Positions 59,411 through 64,000 of a stretch of 64,000 nt of DNA are shown here, piece by piece (within the stretch, counting starts at the first letter, position 1; each line of letters begins with the position of its first letter). Origin of the DNA: Microbacterium esteraromaticum (GTDB taxonomy: Bacteria; Actinomycetota; Actinomycetes; Actinomycetales; Microbacteriaceae); contig NZ_CP043732.1 in NCBI RefSeq assembly GCF_014084045.1, positions 558,001 to 622,000 on the forward strand. Direction: 5' to 3'. A program made the position numbers and the translations under genes. A model generated the notes under the pieces. That model was given only the letters and a program-made list of their open reading frames with translations, did not search any database and had not been told where the DNA came from.

Positions 59411-59670
59411 CGGCCGTCGCCGACGAGATCGTCGCAGCCAGAGCAGCAGCCAATGCTCGCCTCGCTCGGCTCCGAGCGCGGCAGCGCCGGGAGCAAGAGC
59501 GGTTCGATGCGCGGGTGCTCGACATCCTGCGTGGTCGCATCAGGTCAGATGCGCTCGCGGCTATCGAGGCTGAAGCTCGCCGGCAACTCGACGCCGAAAG
59601 GGCAAGGCGCTCCGAGCGCGCTCGCGCGGCTCGAAAAGCGCATGGTGCGGGCCAAGAAGGGCGGCCGTGA
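59407..59670 (+). CDS. Small Arg-rich coiled-coil protein
   Basis: 87 residues, MTAVADEIVAARAAANARLA followed by a strongly basic helix (RARQRREQERFDARVLDILRG, then RRQLDAERARRSERARAAR). It looks like a DNA-binding or structural accessory protein of the mobilisation region. No family recognised. Starts by overlap with the 21-residue frame. Confidence 0.55.
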   Translation: MTAVADEIVAARAAANARLARLRARQRREQERFDARVLDILRGRIRSDALAAIEAEARRQLDAERARRSERARAARKAHGAGQEGRP

Positions 59671-59822
59671 TGCGCTCCGCACTTCTCCAAGGGGTCGAGG
59701 GGGCGGTGCCCCAACGCAAGAAGTCGTGTTGGACCCGGTGCGGTAGCGCCGTGGTCCGCGCGGCCTGCTTGCGTTCTTCTTACTTCGACCGCGACATGCT
59801 CAACGATCCGAAGGGAACATGA
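59670..59822 (+). CDS. Possible 50-residue basic peptide overlapping the putative oriT
   Basis: The ATG shares its A with the previous stop (TGATG). The product MRSALLQGVEGAVPQRKKSC is followed by WTRCGSAVVRAACLRSSYFD and ends DPKGT. There is no family match, and the DNA also carries hairpins typical of a transfer origin, so the frame may be accidental. Confidence 0.3.
   Translation: MRSALLQGVEGAVPQRKKSCWTRCGSAVVRAACLRSSYFDRDMLNDPKGT
59700..59732. other. Candidate transfer origin (oriT)
   Basis: GGGGC-GGT-GCCCC (59700-59712) is followed by CCAAC and GTTGG (59711-59715 with 59728-59732). Nested inverted repeats directly upstream of mobC and the relaxase gene are where an oriT is expected. 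The nick site cannot be assigned by eye. Confidence 0.4.
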
Positions 59823-59825
59823 CCA

Positions 59826-60215
59826 ATGCCGCGCGCAGACATGCAGCATCGCCCGCCCGTGAAGTCCTCCACAGTCAAGACACGAATGACGCCCGCCGAG
59901 GTCGCCGATGTCAAGAAGGCCGCGGAGCGCGTCGGTCTGCCGATCGCTACCTGGATTCGCTCCGTTGCCCTCGACGCAGCCGCGGTCACTCCGACACCTA
60001 CCGCAGAACCTGCGAAGCCAGCTCTAACCAACATCGATCACCGCGCCCTCGCTGAAACACGCACGGCCATCGCCCGGACCGGAGGATTGGCTAATCAGCT
60101 CGTCCGCGAGGTACACCGTGGCGTCATCCGCGAAGCCGCGCTCGGCGACGCGGTCCGCGACCTGTCGGCGATCTGCCGCGAACTCGTCGGCAAGCTTGGC
60201 GGGCGTTCATGGTGA
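59826..60215 (+). CDS. mobC: MobC-family relaxosome protein
   Basis: 129 residues. An N-terminal ribbon-helix-helix (STVKTRMTPAEVADVKKAAE, RVGLPIATWIRSVAL) and the C-terminal MobC helix ALAETRTAIARTGGLANQLVREVHRGVI match mobilisation proteins that open oriT for the relaxase. Its last codons overlap the relaxase start, so both are made together. Confidence 0.85.
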   Translation: MPRADMQHRPPVKSSTVKTRMTPAEVADVKKAAERVGLPIATWIRSVALDAAAVTPTPTAEPAKPALTNIDHRALAETRTAIARTGGLANQLVREVHRGVIREAALGDAVRDLSAICRELVGKLGGRSW

Positions 60216-61525
60216 CCATCCAAGTCGCCCCTGTCTACGACCTCGACGTCCGAGCCACTTACCTGACGCTCGGTGTCGGCGAACGCCGCAAGAGTCACGA
60301 GACAGCGGGTACTGACCGCTTGCAGCCGGGCAGCTTCATCGACGCAGCCGACATGGCCGAGTTCGTCGCGCTCGGCAAACGCTTGACCAATGGTCGGCGA
60401 GTAAAGGCCCAATCTCTCGTGGTCAGTTTCAGCCCCTCGGAAATTGACAAGAGCACCGCCGACGACCAGCGCCTCGTCGGCGCGGCCGCCACAGAGATCG
60501 CCCGACGTGCCTTCCCCGGCGCACTCATCGCCGTCGTTGTCCACAGCGACGGCGGTGCGCCACATGCACATGTGTTAGCCCTCAATGACATCGACGGCCA
60601 TGCAATCCGCGAGAACCGCACGCATTGGAAGCTCAAGCACATCGCGGACGACGTCGCGCGCGAGAACGGCCTCAGCACGATCGAGAAGCCGCGTGCGAAG
60701 ACTGCTGTGCCCGCGTGGGCGGAGCGGCGCGACAACGTTTCCGCCTTCGACCGCCAACTCGGCGACGCCATTGCTGAGGTGCTGGCTGACAAGTCGATCA
60801 CCTCGTGGGCAGCATTCAGGACGGCGCTCGAAGCCAACGGAATCACGCTCGACATCCGCGAGGAGGCCCAGCGGCGCGGCCCCCGGGCCAGCCAGACCGT
60901 CACGGGCTTGACCTTCCGCGCACTGGACGAGACTGGGCAGGGCAAGCATCGTGTCCGCCGCCGCAAGGCTTCGTCGCTCTCGCAGAGCTTCAGCCATTCG
61001 GCCATCACGACGGCACTGGAGGCGCGCCGTGCGGCGGCCTCGGATCGCCCGTCGCAGTCACCCGTCCCGTCTACCGCCCGGGCCATCGGAAACGTGATCC
61101 AGTCCGGTCACTCATCTCAACGCAACGATCTGGTCCGCATCCTCGACCGCACCTTGACTGCAGGGCTCTTCTTATCCCTCGATGGGTGGGCTCTCACGCT
61201 CGCCCGTGTTGGTGTCACCGTTCTGCGTGCGCAGCATCGCGAGCAGCGCGGTCGACAGTCCCTTCTCATATACCGCCACCAAGGCGAGACATTCCCCGAG
61301 GACGTGCTGCCCGACCACTTCAATGGCAAGGCCGTCGAGCGGCAGGCCCGCGAGATTGCTGCTCTCCGACGTATCGCACCCGAGCATGCCAAGGCACTGC
61401 CCGTCCCACAGCTCATTGACGTGGTTGCCGACGAGCGGCCGCGCCGTAGGCGGCGTAGCGGTCCTGTCCTGCCACAGTCTCCCGCGCGTGAGCGGCACTT
61501 GCAGCGGGGCCTCGAACTCGGCTGA
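60209..61525 (+). CDS. mobA: Relaxase/mobilisation nuclease
   Basis: 438 residues. The metal-binding motif III is VHSDGGAPHAHVLALND (His112, His119, His121). The catalytic tyrosine is probably one of Tyr10 or Tyr18 in the N-terminal 20 residues (APVYDLDVRATYLT), an unusual layout because the usual motif I is short here. The C-terminal half is basic with no recognised domain. It nicks oriT and leads the strand into a conjugation channel supplied by another element. Confidence 0.85.
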   Translation: MVTIQVAPVYDLDVRATYLTLGVGERRKSHETAGTDRLQPGSFIDAADMAEFVALGKRLTNGRRVKAQSLVVSFSPSEIDKSTADDQRLVGAAATEIARRAFPGALIAVVVHSDGGAPHAHVLALNDIDGHAIRENRTHWKLKHIADDVARENGLSTIEKPRAKTAVPAWAERRDNVSAFDRQLGDAIAEVLADKSITSWAAFRTALEANGITLDIREEAQRRGPRASQTVTGLTFRALDETGQGKHRVRRRKASSLSQSFSHSAITTALEARRAAASDRPSQSPVPSTARAIGNVIQSGHSSQRNDLVRILDRTLTAGLFLSLDGWALTLARVGVTVLRAQHREQRGRQSLLIYRHQGETFPEDVLPDHFNGKAVERQAREIAALRRIAPEHAKALPVPQLIDVVADERPRRRRRSGPVLPQSPARERHLQRGLELG

Positions 61526-61561
61526 CCACCCGGTCCGCCGATCATAGAAAGAGGAACACCA

Positions 61562-62500
61562 ATGTCCATCACCGAACGCTTTCCCAACTCAGATGCCGCC
61601 AAGGCGGCCCGTGTGGGTGCAGGAGTCTACGAGCGCACCGTAATCGCGCTGCTCGGCTCGCTGCCCACCTCGGCACTGGATTCGCGCGTCCTCCGTGGCG
61701 CGGGACTCGCGATTCGCCACCTCGACGCCGATGCGATTGGTTTCCGGCCGGTTGGGCCGGGACCCGATCTGTCGCTCACCGTCCACCGCCTTGATCGCCT
61801 CGGCGCCGCTTCAACGCTGGCCGCGGTCGCCAAGCGTCAGCGCCGGGAGGCGGCAGACCTTGGCTCCACCCGCGACTGGCTCGCGACGACTCGCCTGCGT
61901 GGCCTAGACAGCCGCGAGCAGCGCGACGCGGGTGCCGACTACCTCCGCGATGCCCTGGACCTGTTCCGAGCACTCATTCTTCTGTACAGCGACGTCACGC
62001 CGGCGCTCAAAGCGTTCGGCGACGCCGTGGGCTTCGACGTTGTCGGCGATGGCTTCGCGGTGCTCGACCCCGACGGGATCCAGATTGGTGCCCCCTTCGG
62101 TGTCAGCGAGCTTGGCGCGCAGTACAGCCCGGAGAGTCTGCGTTCGCGCATCGCATCCAACGTCGCGGCATTCCACACGTTCCGCAACGAGATCATCGAC
62201 CTGATCGCCGAAGCACTCATCGCACCTGCGGACGGCCACGAGTCCGACGGAACCCTGCGCGCGGCGGCATCGTTGCCTACGCTGCCCCGCTCCGTTCAGC
62301 GCCGCGTCGCTCAGAGGCTCGCTGCGGACGAGGACACTGAGGATCTGCATCGGAAAGCGGCCCGTCGTCACCACGGCCGTGCGCTCGGCCAGCCCGCCGT
62401 CCGACGGGACGTTGCGCGTAGATATGAACTCGCGCAGCTCGCAAACGGTGGATCCTGGTTTGACACTCCTGACCAGGACGGCGACGACTTCTCGCTGTGA
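61562..62500 (+). CDS. Hypothetical protein of the element
   Basis: 312 residues starting MSITERFPNSDAAKAARVGA, with GAAAGAGGA before the ATG. The sequence is mostly helical, with VAKRQRREAADLGSTRDWL and LRDALDLFRALILLYSD, and an acidic C-terminus (DTPDQDGDDFSL). It contains no membrane segment or known motif. Position after the relaxase suggests a role in mobilisation or maintenance, but nothing in the sequence proves it. Confidence 0.65.
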   Translation: MSITERFPNSDAAKAARVGAGVYERTVIALLGSLPTSALDSRVLRGAGLAIRHLDADAIGFRPVGPGPDLSLTVHRLDRLGAASTLAAVAKRQRREAADLGSTRDWLATTRLRGLDSREQRDAGADYLRDALDLFRALILLYSDVTPALKAFGDAVGFDVVGDGFAVLDPDGIQIGAPFGVSELGAQYSPESLRSRIASNVAAFHTFRNEIIDLIAEALIAPADGHESDGTLRAAASLPTLPRSVQRRVAQRLAADEDTEDLHRKAARRHHGRALGQPAVRRDVARRYELAQLANGGSWFDTPDQDGDDFSL

Positions 62501-62580
62501 TCTACGACAGTGGGGTCGCGGGAACGTTCCTGCGGCCCCTCGCCGTCATACTCACCGAAACGCGTAGTCGGGGCCCACGT

Positions 62581-64000
62581 TCACCCTGCGATCCGCCGGC
62601 TGCCCTTACTCTGGAACAGCTCGTCGAGAGAGACGTCGGGATCATTGAGCGCCTCGCGAATGGACGGCTTCGATAGGTCCAGCCCCCAGTCCGTCTCACC
62701 GATCCGCACCACGGCAACCGCGCGCCGGATGACGTCTGAGTGATCTGCCGCGTACTCCGCGAGTCCCCGCCACTTGTCGCGCGAGTCTCCGTGGTCGAGG
62801 TGTGGGTCGATGATGTCGACCACCAGAGCTCCGTCGATCTCCCGAACGAAGATGAAGTCTGGGTGCATGAGCATCAGCTGTCGCCTAGCACCGCTGCCCT
62901 TGTAGTAGGGGACCGATAGAGCTGCTCTGCCTGACCCGGGATTGCGGTACCAGCCGACAACCTTGCGCGAGGGCTCCAGCTCTAGGTCGAGCGCAGCAGC
63001 CTCCCAGCTATTGCCGCTACCCGGGTATACCCACGCGCCCCGCGCTCGAACGCCCACACGTGCTTTTCGGCCAGCGGATAATTGGTGATTTCGACCTCGG
63101 TACCCTTCTTGCGGGCGCGCTGCGTGGCAACTCGACCTGGATTGGCGAGCAGAAGCTTGGCGTCGACCGGTTTCGTAGGTGGGAACCAGATGCTCTTGAA
63201 TTGCTCGGAGAGTCCGGCAGTCTCGACGCGGTCCTCATAGTCCTTTTGCATCTCTTCGATCTGACCTTCGGCGACCGTGTTGAGCAGCTTCTTGACGTCG
63301 GCGATCTCGGCGAGAGCCGCAACGCGCATCTTGGCCTTCTTACCGGGACTGCCGTCAGCGATCAGCGCAGAGTAGTACCAAGTGCCGGTTCCGCCGGGCA
63401 GTCTGCGCTTCGCATCTTCGAAGTAGCCATCCAAGTCGCGGAAGTGCACCGTTTTGCTTCGGATATCACCCTCGTCCTCATGGTCTGTCTCCGTTCCCGC
63501 GTACTGGAAGTCCCGGCGAAGGGTGTCGATCTCTAGGAGGTCCTTCACGCGTTGATCAACCTGCTTTTTATGGGCGCCGTCGATGCGCTTCATTTCCGCG
63601 ACCAGAAGGCCGCGCAGGACGTCCTCCGGTGTCGCCTCGTCTTCGTTTACGCTGACGATCCCTCGGTCGACCAGCTTCTCCGCGAGGTCGGATGCGCGCT
63701 CAACGTCATCCGGGTAGTCCTGCTTGGGCTTGCTGTACTTGGGAAGCCCATTGATCTTGTCGAAAACTTCCTCCGCCAGAGCGGGGTTCTTCTCTGTCGG
63801 TTCGCTCGCGAGATCGATGCCCAGGGTTCCCTCGGTGTCCTTCGCAATCTCGTCGACGACCTTCTTCACCTCGGTTTGGCTGTAGTAAGGGAGGTAGAGC
63901 ATCACGCTCTCCAGCCGAGGGTCTGGAGCGTGCGTCGCCCCGGGGGTCCGGATCATGCGGCCCACGAGCTGCGCAATAGTCGTCGCGTCCTTTGCCGGGC
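62581..64000 (-). pseudogene. DEAD/DEAH (SF2) helicase of type III restriction style, C-terminal part, frameshifted
   Basis: The gene enters from beyond the right edge; the first visible residues AQLVGRMIRTPG are helicase motif VI. The frame continues through KKVVDEIAKDTEGTLGI and DVERASDLAEKLVDRGI to AEKHVWAFERGA near 63035. It is then out of frame and continues one frame over as WVYPGSGNSWEAAALDLELE, VVGWYRNPGSG and HPDFIFVREIDGALVVDIID, a nuclease-like C-terminal domain, to 62581. One missing base explains the break. Cargo of the element, plausibly anti-phage defence. Confidence 0.8.

Larger units (their letters stand above)
55427..64000. mobile_element. Integrative mobilizable element, partial
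   Basis: Starts at the tRNA 3' end and continues past the right edge. Gene order: tyrosine integrase, small DNA-binding protein, rolling-circle Rep (HUH and helicase parts), small genes, MobC, relaxase, hypothetical protein, SF2 helicase cargo. It carries relaxase and MobC but no type IV secretion genes in the visible part, so it would be mobilised by other elements. The sequence is somewhat less GC-rich and less biased in codon use than the chromosome to its left. Confidence 0.85.

Noticed and set aside
1..64000. CRISPR arrays or insertion sequences
   Set aside because: No regularly spaced direct repeats and no transposase or paired terminal repeats were seen; the spaced repeats found are the few hairpins listed.

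Overview
The window is high-GC DNA with the gene content of an actinobacterium of the family Microbacteriaceae, most likely Microbacterium or a close relative. The signs are the DUF7882 pair, a DUF6412 gene beside a second YidC, frequent GTG/TTG starts, many ATGA/GTGA start-stop overlaps, and sugar ABC importers without their own ATPase. I saw no complete tRNA or rRNA gene, no CRISPR array and no insertion sequence.

1-4.3 kb: small housekeeping or stress genes (flavin-dependent oxidoreductase fragment, two DUF7882 proteins, a 40-residue membrane peptide coupled to a DUF6766 protein, CBS and FHA proteins, DUF6412 and a YidC paralogue). 4.3-11.9 kb: a phosphonate uptake and breakdown operon (phnD, phnC, fused phnE, FAD oxidoreductase, phosphonatase-like HAD, alcohol dehydrogenase) with a divergent GntR regulator. 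11.9-13 kb: an EamA/DMT exporter preceded by a clear ykkC-family (guanidine-I type) riboswitch. 13-19.9 kb: M18 aminopeptidase, an ArsR regulator divergent from an ArsO-like flavoprotein, an NCS1 permease with a cysteine hydrolase, and a GCS2-family ligase. 20-23.9 kb: a tryptophan-to-anthranilate operon (kynA, amidohydrolase, kynU, PaaX-like regulator) in which the amidohydrolase sits where a formylkynurenine formamidase is needed.

25.8-32.5 kb: a LacI-type regulator, an ABC sugar-type importer with a nucleoside hydrolase, and a divergent sulfatase. Palindromes of the form CTAA-N4-TTAG in front of both the regulator and the divergent promoter tie them into one regulon. 32.6-42.2 kb: mixed chromosomal genes (Cys/Met-rich copper-binding protein, MFS exporter, nitroreductase, YaeQ, GNAT, secreted subtilase and others). 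42.3-55.1 kb: a polyol or rare-sugar catabolic locus with ABC importer, Zn dehydrogenase, GlpX-type phosphatase, three FGGY kinases, class II aldolase and polyol MFS permease. Its two operons share a 16-base operator containing TGTACGTACA, presumably bound by the local GntR protein.

55.4 kb to the right edge: an integrative mobilizable element inserted in the 3' end of a class II tRNA gene (probably Ser). It has a tyrosine integrase, a small DNA-binding protein, a rolling-circle initiator of HUH-plus-helicase design, MobC, a relaxase, a hypothetical protein, and a cargo SF2 helicase of type III restriction style that runs off the window. A large palindrome inside the rep reading frame is a candidate replication origin.

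Four genes between 47.7 and 63.1 kb (GntR regulator, third kinase, Rep, cargo helicase) each look broken by the loss of exactly one base. None of the genes left of 47 kb show this. Either the region is decaying or, quite possibly, the assembly has local single-base errors there.
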